Origin: Phaeobacter gallaeciensis | GTDB lineage: Bacteria > Pseudomonadota > Alphaproteobacteria > Rhodobacterales > Rhodobacteraceae | Length of the DNA stretch: 64,000 nt | Assembly (NCBI RefSeq): GCF_001678945.1 | Contig: NZ_CP015124.1 | Span: forward strand, 3,510,001 to 3,574,000 | Reading direction: 5' to 3' | In this document: piece by piece, positions 16,859 to 25,055 of the stretch | Numbering within the stretch: the stretch's first letter is position 1 | Layout of the letters: the number at the start of each line of letters is the position of its first letter | The notes under the pieces: generated by a model | Seen by the model: only the letters and a program-made list of their open reading frames with translations | Told to the model about the DNA's origin: nothing | The model's database searches: none | Program-made: the position numbers and the translations under genes

Positions 16859-17098
16859 ATGTCGACCTGCGTTTTCATCCAGATCCGCTGCAAACCCGGC
16901 ACCACCTACAAGGTGGCCGAAGATATCGCCCTGCGCGAAATTCATTCCGAGCTCTACTCCACCAGCGGCGAATACGACCTGCTGATGAAGCTTTACATCC
17001 CCAAGGACGCGGATGTCGGGAAATACATCAACGACCACCTGCTGGTGATCCCGAATATCGAACGCTCGCTAACCACGATGACCTACAAGGTTTTCTGA
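16859..17098 (+). CDS. stand-alone Lrp/AsnC ligand-binding (RAM) domain protein
   Basis: A 79-residue protein that is only the C-terminal effector/oligomerisation domain of Lrp-type regulators. It reads CVFIQIRCKPGTTYKVAEDIALREIHSELYSTSGEYDLLMKLYIP and ends NIERSLTTMTYKVF. It lacks any DNA-binding HTH. Such domains form dimers or larger rings that can bind amino acids; the partner is unknown. It has its own terminator (17123-17155). Confidence 0.85.
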   Translation: MSTCVFIQIRCKPGTTYKVAEDIALREIHSELYSTSGEYDLLMKLYIPKDADVGKYINDHLLVIPNIERSLTTMTYKVF

Positions 17099-17122
17099 GC
17101 CGTCCGCATTGCTGCTGCAAAA

Positions 17123-17155
17123 CGCCTGATCCCCTGCCGGAGATCAGGCGTTTTT
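17123..17155 (+). terminator. Rho-independent terminator
   Basis: Perfect 9-bp stem CGCCTGATC/GATCAGGCG with a 10-base loop and five T, directly after the Lrp-domain gene. Confidence 0.85.
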
Positions 17156-17190
17156 CGTTCCTGCGCCGATGCACCTGAAGAAGACCTAAA

Positions 17191-18009
17191 TCAGAACAGG
17201 AAATCCGACCCGTCCAGATCGGAAATATTGGTATCCGCCAGGGTAATGCTGCCCGCGCGATAGGAAATCACGGCATCGTTGCCATTCTGGGTCAGCGTCA
17301 GATCAGAAAAATCATCAACGCTGCGGTGTTTGATGGCGATGAGGTCAGTCCCATCGCGCCAGTCCTCGATCGTATCATCGCCGATGTTGCGCCCCTTGAA
17401 CTTGAAGGTGTCGGCGCCGCGGCCCCCCGCCAGCATGTCATCGCCCTGATCCCCCTGCAGAAGGTCACGGCCGCCGCCGCCCTTGAGGGTATCATTGCCA
17501 CGCCCGCCCCAAAGCTTGTCACCGCCGCCCCGGCCCAGCATTTCATCATTGCCATTGTAGCCTTTGACCTTGTCTCCGCGGGACCCCAGATCGAAGAAGT
17601 CATCTCCGGAAAAGACCTGTTTGAACAATTTCACATTGTCCCGGTTGCGGTCTGTTTCAGACACGCGGAAGAAATCTTCTGCATCAATGTTGAGATTGGT
17701 GACCGTTGTGGTGAAATTGGTGCCGGTTTCGGTGACGCCCTCGATCAATCCGGAATACGGTGTCAGGATACTGTGGCCGTCGCGGGTGATGCTTTGGAAT
17801 TGCAGGCCAGTCCCGTTGTAGACATCGGGAGAGGTGTCGGGGATCGGATCAAAGCCGGGAATGCCAAGATCGGTATTTCGCATCAGGGTAAACCCAGTGG
17901 ATGATGCGTCCGTAACTTCGGCCTTCAGGTTGAAATGAAAACTGAACCAGCCGATGCCGCTCTGGGTCATCACGTAGCGTTCCGTGCCTTCATAGATCAA
18001 CTCAACCAT
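17191..18009 (-). CDS. RTX calcium-binding protein, probable type I secretion substrate
   Basis: 272 residues. The N-terminal ~130 residues resemble no domain I can name. Residues ~140-200 carry RTX nonapeptides (GGGDKLWGGRGNDTLKGGGG-type) that bind calcium. After them come the usual TFKFKGRNIGDDTIEDWRDGTDLIAI segment and the terminal phrase DLDGSDFLF. The last four residues DFLF match those of the HasA-RTX protein at 11182. Start ATG 18009 is chosen because AGGAG is eight bases away; the ATG six bases upstream is too close to it. No secretion apparatus is nearby. Confidence 0.75.
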   Translation of the reverse strand: MVELIYEGTERYVMTQSGIGWFSFHFNLKAEVTDASSTGFTLMRNTDLGIPGFDPIPDTSPDVYNGTGLQFQSITRDGHSILTPYSGLIEGVTETGTNFTTTVTNLNIDAEDFFRVSETDRNRDNVKLFKQVFSGDDFFDLGSRGDKVKGYNGNDEMLGRGGGDKLWGGRGNDTLKGGGGRDLLQGDQGDDMLAGGRGADTFKFKGRNIGDDTIEDWRDGTDLIAIKHRSVDDFSDLTLTQNGNDAVISYRAGSITLADTNISDLDGSDFLF

Positions 18010-18163
18010 ATGCATGTCTCCTGCAATTACTGATACCAAACCGGTTTCAGTTACAGGTCAAAGCGCTGGCGGGAGTAAGGGGAAAATACAGCAGAAGAGA
18101 CGCAGATCGGCAGGACCGAGATCGCGCCCCGGTCTTTGGGCGGTCCGGGGCGCGAGGGTGGGC

Positions 18164-19516
18164 TTAGCCGTCGATCAGCCCTTCGGCCTTCAGCGCTTCA
18201 TAGGTGCTGTCCACGGCGGATTTGGCGCGTTTCAGCATATCGTCCACTTCCGCCTTTGTGATGATCAGCGGCGGGCAGAAGGCGAGCGCGTTACCCGCGA
18301 CTGCGCGCAGGATCAGGCCTTCGTCCTGGCAGGCCTTGACCGCGAGGGCGCCGCCCTTGCCGCCGGGCACGGTTGCGCCCGTGGTCTTGTTCGACACCAG
18401 TTCCAGCGCCGCGATCAGCCCCTTGCCGCGGACCTCGCCCACCAGCGGGTGATCAGTGAAGATTTCGCGAAGTTGCGCCTGCATGTAATCGCCGACCTCG
18501 GCCGCATGATCAAACAGGTTGTCACGCTCATAGATTTCCAGCGTTTTGAGGGCGGCGGCGCAGGCGGCAGGGTGACCGGAATAGGTGTAGCCGTGGCCAA
18601 AGACGCCGACCTCATTCGAGGGCGCAACCATTTCCTTGTACATCCAGCCGGGGATCACGGAGGCGGAGATCGGGAAATAGGCCGAGGAGAGCTGTTTGGC
18701 GAAGGTCATCAGGTCGGGTTTGATGCCCATGGTGGTGCAGCCGAAATCGGCGCCGGTGCGGCCAAAGCCGGTGATGACTTCATCCGCCCAGACCAGGATG
18801 CCATATTTGCGCAGAACCGCCTGCAGTTTCTCGTAATAGCCTTCGGGCGGGACGATCACGCCAGAGGCGCCGGTGATCGGCTCCATGATCATGGCGGCGA
18901 TGGTGTCGGGATCCTCGGCAATGATCTGCTGCTCCAGATTGTCGATGATACGGTCGACAAATTGCGCTTCGGTCTCGTTCCCCTTGCGGCCCGTGTAGTA
19001 ATGCGGTGCGTCCGAGCGCAGGATGTGCAGAGCCTCAACGGGCGCGTCGAAATGCGCCAGGTTTGCGGGCAGGGAGGTCAGCGATCCGGCGGCGACGGTC
19101 ACACCATGGTAGCCACGCTCGCGGGTGATGATCTTGCGTTTTTCTGGTTTGCCGATGGCATTGAAGTAGTAACGCAGCATCTTGTAATGGGTGTCATTGG
19201 CATCCGAGCCGGAGTTGCCGAAGAAGAAATAGGCATCCTCGATTGGCACCATGGTCTTCAGTTTTTCCGCCAGTTCCTGGATCGGCGCGTGGGTCTTGCC
19301 TCCGAAGGTGTGGGAAAAGGACAGTTTGGTCAGCTGCTCGGTGATCGCCTCGATCAGCTCGGTGTTGCCATAGCCCAGCGAGGTGCACCACAGACCTGCC
19401 AGACCTTCGATATATTCCTTGCCGTCGGTGTCGTAGACATAGATCCCCTGGGCGTGGTCAATGCACATCTGCTCGGTCGCGGTCAGGTTGGTGGTGGGAT
19501 AGATGACAGGTGCCAT
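18164..19516 (-). CDS. class-III pyridoxal-phosphate aminotransferase (omega-transaminase type)
   Basis: 450 residues, fold type I. PLP binding is visible as GNSGSDANDTHYKM, the ring-stacking GYHGVTVAAGS, the Asp in VWADEVITGFGRTG (Asp245) and the Schiff-base Lys in TFAKQLSSAYFPISA (Lys274). The overall pattern is that of roseobacter aminotransferases acting on omega-amino acids or diamines with pyruvate as acceptor. The substrate cannot be read from sequence. Start ATG 19516 is preceded by AAAGGAG. The gene is monocistronic. Confidence 0.88.
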   Translation of the reverse strand: MAPVIYPTTNLTATEQMCIDHAQGIYVYDTDGKEYIEGLAGLWCTSLGYGNTELIEAITEQLTKLSFSHTFGGKTHAPIQELAEKLKTMVPIEDAYFFFGNSGSDANDTHYKMLRYYFNAIGKPEKRKIITRERGYHGVTVAAGSLTSLPANLAHFDAPVEALHILRSDAPHYYTGRKGNETEAQFVDRIIDNLEQQIIAEDPDTIAAMIMEPITGASGVIVPPEGYYEKLQAVLRKYGILVWADEVITGFGRTGADFGCTTMGIKPDLMTFAKQLSSAYFPISASVIPGWMYKEMVAPSNEVGVFGHGYTYSGHPAACAAALKTLEIYERDNLFDHAAEVGDYMQAQLREIFTDHPLVGEVRGKGLIAALELVSNKTTGATVPGGKGGALAVKACQDEGLILRAVAGNALAFCPPLIITKAEVDDMLKRAKSAVDSTYEALKAEGLIDG

Positions 19517-19693
19517 GACTGAACTCCTTTGAAGAAAAACGCGCGGGGCGGGCTGGAACGGCGGACTGCACGGGGCAGGGATGCGGCAAGCATTGGCGCG
19601 TTTTGTAGGTGGCGTCAAAAGGAATTTGATCAAAAGGTGGCAGCGGGGGGTTGGCCTATGAGATAGGAGGAGGGAGGAAGGGGCCAAAAATGC

Positions 19694-19719
19694 AAAAACC
19701 GCCCCGAAGGGCGGTTTTT
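19694..19719 (-). terminator. terminator of tRNA-Gly copy 1
   Basis: Stem ACCGCCC/GGGCGGT with a 4-base loop and flanking A-run and T-run. It is downstream of the minus-strand tRNA and could act in both directions. Confidence 0.75.
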
Positions 19720-19722
19720 GTA

Positions 19723-19819
19723 TCCAAATGGAGCGGGCGAGGCGATTCGAACGCCCGACCCTAACCTTGGCAAGGTTATGCTCTACCCCTGAGCTACGCC
19801 CGCGCTGCCATTCGGTGAG
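19723..19819. repeat. 97-bp direct repeat, left copy (contains tRNA-Gly 1)
   Basis: Identical base for base to 22233-22329. It extends beyond the tRNA by six bases on the left and 16 on the right. Confidence 0.9.
19729..19803 (-). tRNA. tRNA-Gly (GCC), copy 1
   Basis: Minus-strand cloverleaf with acceptor GCGGGCG/CGCCCGC, discriminator T and encoded CCA. The anticodon loop CTTGCCAAG gives GCC, and the T loop is TTCGAAT. Confidence 0.96.
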
Positions 19820-19912
19820 CGGTGTTTAGGAAATCATGCGGGGGGCTGCAAGGGAAAAATGCCGCCTCTGCGGGGATTTCTATGACTGGTCGAATGCGGG
19901 AAAGCGGAAAAC

Positions 19913-19937
19913 AAAAAGCCACCCCGGAGGGCGGCTG
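19913..19937 (-). terminator. terminator of tRNA-Gly copy 2
   Basis: Stem GCCGCCC/GGGTGGC (one G-U pair) followed on the minus strand by TTTTT. Confidence 0.65.
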
Positions 19938-19949
19938 TTTTGATCCGAA

Positions 19950-20024
19950 TGGAGCGGGCGAGGCGATTCGAACGCCCGACCCTAACCTTGGCAAGGTTAT
20001 GCTCTACCCCTGAGCTACGCCCGC
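19950..20024 (-). tRNA. tRNA-Gly (GCC), copy 2
   Basis: The same 75-nt tRNA sequence as copies 1 and 3, with slightly diverged flanks (GCTACCATTCGATGAG where the others have GCTGCCATTCGGTGAG). Confidence 0.96.
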
Positions 20025-20137
20025 GCTACCATTCGATGAGCGGGTATTTAGGAGCTTCACGGAGACTGTGCAAGAGGAAAATTATGCCCGCCGGTACAGA
20101 AAAGCAGAGCCGCCCGATGGGTGGGGGAGGTTGGCAT

Positions 20138-21034
20138 TCACGCCCTGGGCAGATCGAACCCGGCCTGCAGCGCCATGCGCCGATGCTGCTCTGTTTCAGG
20201 CTGGCAAGAGACAAAGGCGCTGGCGGGGCAGGCGGGCAGATCCAGCGCGCGGATCAGCTGGCCATCGTATTGTCCCGACAACAGCAGGATCCCCTCGCGC
20301 TCCAGAATATCGCGGGTGCCGCGTCCCTTGTCCGAGCGGATGCGGCGCATGAAGTCCTTTTGCTGGGCCACCGCCTCGACCACGTCGCGGTCGACCGGGC
20401 GGCCCTGAACAAGCCGGAACAGCCGCGCCATGCGTTCGTTGCCGGTGGCGCCGGAGAAAATCCGGGTGACGGTCTCCTCGGGCAGGCTGCGCCAGAAATT
20501 CGCTGGGTAGGGATGATCCCTCAGCAGCCACAGGATATGGCCGAACCCCATGGCCGAGACAGAGCGTTTGGCGTCCTTGTTCTGCCCGGCAGTAAGGTAG
20601 TCGGGCCGCGCCAGGATCAGGCCAAGGTAGCAGCGCGCGCGAGCCTCGTCCGCGGCGACCAGCAGGCAGACCTGATCCAGCGCTTCGGTCGGGATCATCC
20701 AATTGCTGCCCATGGTGTTCTTGATATCCATGTCGCGGCCCAGAACCTCGGTATCCAGGCGGCCCCGGGGCAGCCGCAAGAGGGCGCGCAGCTCGATCTC
20801 GACGCGGGTGCCGATATAGGTCTTTTCGGTCTTTTCCAGTTCCTCATAGGCGCGGCGCCCGGTTTTCGGCGTCATGATCACATCGTCGATGCAGGTGCGC
20901 AGCATGGCTGGAAACCGGCTCGCCAGTTCCATCGCGCCACCTGCGCGGGCGGTGATCTCGCCTGCGATCTCGGTCAGGAGGTCATAATCCGGGTGTCCGG
21001 GCAGAATCAGGCTGTCGGGAAGGGTCTGTTTCAT
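20138..21034 (-). CDS. NaeI-like type II restriction endonuclease
   Basis: 298 residues that align well by eye with NaeI (type IIE, GCCGGC). The NaeI stretch KTEKTHMGTLVEI is KTEKTYIGTRVEI here. All catalytic residues are present at matching spacing: Thr69, Glu79, Asp94, Asp103 and Lys105 for NaeI Thr60, Glu70, Asp86, Asp95 and Lys97. The position matching NaeI Leu43, which becomes topoisomerase-like when mutated to Lys, is Val52. The effector-domain phrase VAQQKDFMRRIRSDKG also matches. It lies 57 bases downstream of the methyltransferase on the same strand, so together they form a restriction-modification system. Specificity for GCCGGC is inferred. Confidence 0.85.
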   Translation of the reverse strand: MKQTLPDSLILPGHPDYDLLTEIAGEITARAGGAMELASRFPAMLRTCIDDVIMTPKTGRRAYEELEKTEKTYIGTRVEIELRALLRLPRGRLDTEVLGRDMDIKNTMGSNWMIPTEALDQVCLLVAADEARARCYLGLILARPDYLTAGQNKDAKRSVSAMGFGHILWLLRDHPYPANFWRSLPEETVTRIFSGATGNERMARLFRLVQGRPVDRDVVEAVAQQKDFMRRIRSDKGRGTRDILEREGILLLSGQYDGQLIRALDLPACPASAFVSCQPETEQHRRMALQAGFDLPRA

Positions 21035-21091
21035 CCTGGGCTCCGCCCGGCCGCCGGGCCCAGCTCTTGGCTCAGATTGGGCAAGGCGGTT

Positions 21092-22051
21092 TTAGGCCCG
21101 CACGGCATGAAGGTTCGGCTTGGCAATCGCGGCGCGCAACTGGCGAGCCACCGCTTCGGCCACTGGCGGCGGGAAGGCATTGCCGACCTGACGGTAGGCG
21201 TTGGTCTTGGCGCCGGTGAAATGCCAGGCGTCGGGAAAGCCCTGGATACGCGCCACCATCCGAACGGTCAGGCGGGGCATATCGTTGTGAAAGGGATCGG
21301 GCGCCTCATTGGCGATGGTGCGCCCCTCGACACCAAGAGCGGCCCAGGCGCGGCGCGCACGGGTGGGACCCAGATCCGGCCCGCCGTGTTTCTTGGAGCC
21401 GCCAACGATGGTTGGGGCGATTTCATCTGCCTTGGCGGCCCAGTCTTCGGCGCCGCGCCAGCCACGTTCCTGCATCAGGTCAAGCAGGGTGGCGCCCACC
21501 GTGGGCGGGTTGTGCGGAAGCGGGTCGGGCCAGTTGAACTGCCCGGCAAATTCCTTGCGCAGGGCCACGATGGCCACGCGCGGGCGCAGCTGCGGCACGC
21601 CAAAGTCCGAGGCGTTCAGTAACCGCCAATCAGTTTCATAGCCCAGTTTCGACAGCTGGCCTTTGAGCTTTTCGCGGTAGTCATGAAACACTGCGTCCAG
21701 AAACCCGCGGACGTTTTCGATCATCACCGCGCGGGGGCGGGTGGCATCGACGATATCGATGGCATCGTCAAAGAGGTTGCGCTCGTCCTGCTCGCCCAGC
21801 TGTTTGCCAGCGACGGAAAACGGCGGGCAGGGCAGGCCGCCGGCCAGCAGGTCGATGCCCTTGTAATCACTGGCTTCTTCCTTGAACCGGCGCACGTCCT
21901 CTTCCAGCACGTTCCATGTGGGGCGGTTGTGGCGCAGGGTGGCGCAGCAGTGTTTGTCGATCTCGACCAGCGCGGTGTGATCAAAGCCCGCACGCTCCAG
22001 CCCAAGGGCCTGGCCGCCTGCACCTGCGCATAGTTCAACCGATGTCAGCAT
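21092..22051 (-). CDS. DNA (cytosine-5-)-methyltransferase of the NaeI-like R-M system
   Basis: 319 residues, Dcm family. Motif I is LCAGAGGQALGLERAG, motif IV LAGGLPCPPFS with the catalytic Cys, motif VI MIENVRGF, motif VIII PQLRPRVAIVAL and motif X YRQVGNAFPPPVAEAVA. It protects host DNA against the adjacent endonuclease. Start ATG 22051 gives the standard MLTSVELCAGAGG N-terminus. No controller (C) protein gene is visible. Confidence 0.92.
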   Translation of the reverse strand: MLTSVELCAGAGGQALGLERAGFDHTALVEIDKHCCATLRHNRPTWNVLEEDVRRFKEEASDYKGIDLLAGGLPCPPFSVAGKQLGEQDERNLFDDAIDIVDATRPRAVMIENVRGFLDAVFHDYREKLKGQLSKLGYETDWRLLNASDFGVPQLRPRVAIVALRKEFAGQFNWPDPLPHNPPTVGATLLDLMQERGWRGAEDWAAKADEIAPTIVGGSKKHGGPDLGPTRARRAWAALGVEGRTIANEAPDPFHNDMPRLTVRMVARIQGFPDAWHFTGAKTNAYRQVGNAFPPPVAEAVARQLRAAIAKPNLHAVRA

Positions 22052-22201
22052 CCTGCCTGTCAGCCCCGTTTGTCGTTCTTGCTCTGTTCCTTGCGCAGAA
22101 GTGGTACTCGCAAAGGCGATTCCGCGCAAGTCTCTCGCGGCGTCTTCCCCTGCGGCGACAGGAGCTGGCAAGGCCCAAAAACACCAGGATCCGAAAACAC
22201 G

Positions 22202-22227
22202 AAAGGCCGCCAGAGCGGCGGCCTTTT
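22202..22227 (-). terminator. terminator of tRNA-Gly copy 3
   Basis: Stem AAAGGCCGCC/GGCGGCCTTT with a short loop and terminal T residues on the minus strand. It separates the tRNA from the methyltransferase gene. Confidence 0.75.
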
Positions 22228-22232
22228 AGTGG

Positions 22233-22329
22233 TCCAAATGGAGCGGGCGAGGCGATTCGAACGCCCGACCCTAACCTTGGCAAGGTTATGCTCTACCCCT
22301 GAGCTACGCCCGCGCTGCCATTCGGTGAG
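22233..22329. repeat. 97-bp direct repeat, right copy (contains tRNA-Gly 3)
   Basis: Identical to 19723-19819. The two copies are 2,510 bp apart and enclose tRNA-Gly 2 and the restriction-modification genes. Confidence 0.9.
22239..22313 (-). tRNA. tRNA-Gly (GCC), copy 3
   Basis: Identical 75-nt tRNA with encoded CCA, anticodon GCC. Confidence 0.96.
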
Positions 22330-22467
22330 GGGTGAAATATTCATTCCGCCGCGGGGCTGCAAGTGGAAAATCGCGCCGCTCCGGAAAAAACTCTCATTTT
22401 CTGCGACGGAACCTGCGGGCTGCTGCGTTTCATACAGACGAAAAGAAACAGAGGGGAACTGTCTAAG

Positions 22468-22665
22468 ATGAAACCTGCCGATTATGCCCGTATTGGCGCG
22501 CTGATCGCGACCATAGCGCTGGCCAAGGCGCTGTCGCCCGCGGGGGGACAGAGCCCGGAAACCGCATCTGAGGTCGACCCGGGCGCGATCCGGCCCGCGC
22601 CCGTCTACGTCAAGACGATCAGCGCCCCAGAGGTCACGGCCCCGGTGCAGTGGCACGACGTTTAG
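22468..22665 (+). CDS. small hypothetical protein with N-terminal hydrophobic segment
   Basis: 65 residues: a possible single membrane span or signal peptide (YARIGALIATIALAKAL), then a Pro/Val/Glu-rich tail. A GAGGGGA ribosome site lies 12 bases before ATG 22468. It is not recognised. It could be a chance reading frame, although it stops neatly before the convergent MAPEG gene. Confidence 0.4.
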   Translation: MKPADYARIGALIATIALAKALSPAGGQSPETASEVDPGAIRPAPVYVKTISAPEVTAPVQWHDV

Positions 22666-22683
22666 AGGCAGCTACTCCTCACC

Positions 22684-23070
22684 TTAGAAAAGCGTGTGCG
22701 CGATCAGACCCAGCCCTGCGACGAGCAGCATCAGAAGGTTCAGCACGATCCCGGCCTGACGCAGGATCAGGATCTGCGGGCGCGCGGTAAAACCGACCGC
22801 GTGCATCAGCCGCCCGCCCAGCAACATCACCCCCAGCGCATGCGTGGCCAGTGCCGGTGCGCCCTGTGCTTCGCTCAGCGCCAGAAGAACCAGGCCAAGT
22901 GCGGTATATTCCACGAAATTCCCCTGTGCGCGGATGGCCATCAGTAATGCGCGATTGCCGCCATCTCCGACGGAAATTTTGTGTTTCAGCCGCTGGCGAC
23001 TGACGCCAAGCGACAGGTAGACAAACAAGAGCGCCGCCCCGCCGGCATAAAGTGATGTAATCGGAAGCAT
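22684..23070 (-). CDS. MAPEG family membrane protein
   Basis: 128 residues with four hydrophobic helices. It matches the MAPEG family through the first-helix end VSRQRLKHKISVGDGGNRALLMAIRAQGNFVEYTALGLVLL, which contains the family's Arg-x-x-x-Asn-x-x-E-like core, and the later LLGGRLMHAVGF. Bacterial MAPEG proteins are often glutathione-dependent, but the activity of this member is unknown. Start ATG 23070 gives the canonical outward first helix. Confidence 0.85.
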   Translation of the reverse strand: MLPITSLYAGGAALLFVYLSLGVSRQRLKHKISVGDGGNRALLMAIRAQGNFVEYTALGLVLLALSEAQGAPALATHALGVMLLGGRLMHAVGFTARPQILILRQAGIVLNLLMLLVAGLGLIAHTLF

Positions 23071-23269
23071 CGGCGTATCCTCCCCATAGGAATTGCAGTG
23101 TGATAAGTGGGTTCGTTTTTGGAACTTAACACTGAACAATCCTGCGGGGCTTTTGAAGCCGATTCAGAGCGGGTTCACGCGAGGGAATGCGCGCCCCGGA
23201 AGCGCGGGCGGGATGCCGAGGGCAGGGGGAGTGGTCCCCACGGCCCTTGGGGCGTATCCGTTGAGGTGA

Positions 23270-24844
23270 TTATTTGACCGGGATCTTGTGCTTTTTCAGC
23301 GCCTTGGCCAGTTCGTTGTCGACCAGTTTCATCAACGCCTTGTCCTTGGCGGCGGCCTTGGCAGCCATATCGGTCATCTGTGCCTCGCTTTCCTTGCCGG
23401 TGGCGCGGGACAGAATCACGCCATAGCCGACCTTCAGGCTTTCATCGCTGACCTTGTTCATCACCTCGGCCCAGAGCTTGGCCTTGAGCGTATTTGGGAT
23501 GTTGTTGGTCTTGGCCAGTTTCGCCAGCCGGTCCGGCAGGATCGTGCCTTGCAGAAGGTCCTTGTTCTTATAGGCCCATTTTTTCTGGAAGCTGCCGAGG
23601 TTCTTCACCATCCCGCCAAGAAGTGCCGAATAAAGAAGTGAGGTTACGATGGCCTGGAATTCCTTTTCGGTCGGGGGCTTGCCGGTCTTCATGATCCGGC
23701 CGACTTCCTTCACGGCTTCACCCAAAACCGTTTTGATCACCTCTTGTCCGGAGCCGGCGATGTAATTGGCGATGAATTTCTCAAGCTGTTTGGTGGACAG
23801 GAACGCGACCTTGGACGCCAGCTTGGGCGCGACCCATTTGGCGGCATCATCGCAGAACCCTAGCGGCACCTTGCTGCCGATCCCGCCGGTCAGCCCGCCA
23901 ACCGTGCCATCGATCACCATGGCCTGGATAGAGCCCCAGACGGTCACCTTCTGACCGCTGGCATGTTTGCCAAGCTCCTGACTGGCGCTTTGCAGAAGGC
24001 CGACACCGGCACCAGAGGTGACCGCCGCGCCCCCAGCCGTCATGCCCGCACCTGTCACCAGAACCGGGGCTGCCAGCGCCCCGACGACGGCAAAGCAGGC
24101 AGCCGAGGAGACCGACAGAACGGTGGCCGTGGTCCGGGCAGAGCCGGTGAATTCCTTCAGAAACCGCAAAAGGTCCGCGTTGAAGGCGCCAATCGCCTTT
24201 TCTGCCTCGGGCAGCGCCTCATCGATCAGCTTGAGGTCCTTTGTCATGATCGCCCGCTCCAGCTTGCCACTGGCACGGATGGAGCGGCCACAGAGCTTGT
24301 TATCGGGCATCTTGACCGATCCGGCCTCGATGATGATGACCTGCGCGACGGCGTTCAGCACGCCATCTTTCAGCTGAGCCACGTCAAGATAGTGCTGATA
24401 GGTCTCCAGCGCGGTTTCATGGTTGCGCAGGACCGATTTCATATAGGGCGTCAGCCGTTTGAGGACGTCCAGCTTGACCTTCTCGTATTCCTTGGGCGTA
24501 CAGCGGATTTTCTTGCCGCGGAAGGTAACCTCCATCATCGGTTGTTTGGCGGCCTTTTCCTCTTCGGCCTTCATCTTCTTGTAGGCTGGCAGCAGCGCCT
24601 TGAAGGTGCGCCCGCCTGGATCGACGACCTTGTCGGGATTCTTGAAGCCGCTTTTCTTCTGAAAGGTGCCGATGGCCTTCAGCAGGCCGGTGTCCATCTT
24701 CTTGGAGGCGCCAAGGGGGCCGATCTTATTGGCCTCCAGCATCCTGCGCACCAACAGCACGTCGTCTGGTTTGTTCTTGACCTCATCCCCGGAACTGGAG
24801 CGTGGGGACTGACCGACAGGAGCTGTCAATTTCGCTGAAGACAT
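23270..24844 (-). CDS. orphan protein with peptidoglycan-binding-like N-terminus and Gly/Ala-rich hydrophobic core
   Basis: 524 residues, Lys-rich, with no signal peptide. Residues ~27-92 resemble a PG_binding_1 fold (DDVLLVRRMLEANKIG, LLKAIGTFQKKSGF, DPGGRTFKALLP). Residues ~95-240 are predicted helical and include the conserved-looking FRGKKIRCTPKEYEKV. Residues ~245-330 form a Gly/Ala-rich hydrophobic stretch (VTGAGMTAGGAAVTSGAGVGLL and VGGLTGGIGS). The C-terminal ~190 residues are helical and basic. This layout resembles effectors or toxins of contractile injection systems, but no toxin motif, immunity gene or secretion locus is seen. Start ATG 24844 has GAGG. Confidence 0.6.
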   Translation of the reverse strand: MSSAKLTAPVGQSPRSSSGDEVKNKPDDVLLVRRMLEANKIGPLGASKKMDTGLLKAIGTFQKKSGFKNPDKVVDPGGRTFKALLPAYKKMKAEEEKAAKQPMMEVTFRGKKIRCTPKEYEKVKLDVLKRLTPYMKSVLRNHETALETYQHYLDVAQLKDGVLNAVAQVIIIEAGSVKMPDNKLCGRSIRASGKLERAIMTKDLKLIDEALPEAEKAIGAFNADLLRFLKEFTGSARTTATVLSVSSAACFAVVGALAAPVLVTGAGMTAGGAAVTSGAGVGLLQSASQELGKHASGQKVTVWGSIQAMVIDGTVGGLTGGIGSKVPLGFCDDAAKWVAPKLASKVAFLSTKQLEKFIANYIAGSGQEVIKTVLGEAVKEVGRIMKTGKPPTEKEFQAIVTSLLYSALLGGMVKNLGSFQKKWAYKNKDLLQGTILPDRLAKLAKTNNIPNTLKAKLWAEVMNKVSDESLKVGYGVILSRATGKESEAQMTDMAAKAAAKDKALMKLVDNELAKALKKHKIPVK

Positions 24845-24996
24845 TGGAAACCTCGAAAACTGGATAAAAACTGGCAGCTATTTTGGGCTGGTCCCGCAAA
24901 GGATCAAGATTGACAGCAGCGAAATGAGGAGGCTTGCCGAATTTTCCCCGTTGTCGCGTATTCGCGGGGCAGTGGATCCGGCCTGCGTGCGGCACG

Positions 24997-25026
24997 AAAA
25001 AAGCCGCAGCCTTTTTGGGCTGCGGC
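24997..25026 (-). terminator. terminator of pyc
   Basis: Perfect 9-bp stem GCCGCAGCC/GGCTGCGGC followed by six T on the minus strand, just downstream of the pyruvate carboxylase stop. Confidence 0.85.
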
Positions 25027-25055
25027 TTGTAGTTTTGTGGTCTGGGCCTTGTGTC

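Noticed and set aside
18014-19522. 502-codon plus-strand frame opposite the aminotransferase
   Set aside because: Antisense shadow; the minus strand carries all class-III aminotransferase motifs and a good ribosome site.
19723-22329. tRNA-Gly repeats as attL/attR of an integrated phage or integrative element
   Set aside because: No integrase, recombinase or phage gene lies between them, and the tRNAs are complete rather than fragments. A recombination-prone duplication fits better.
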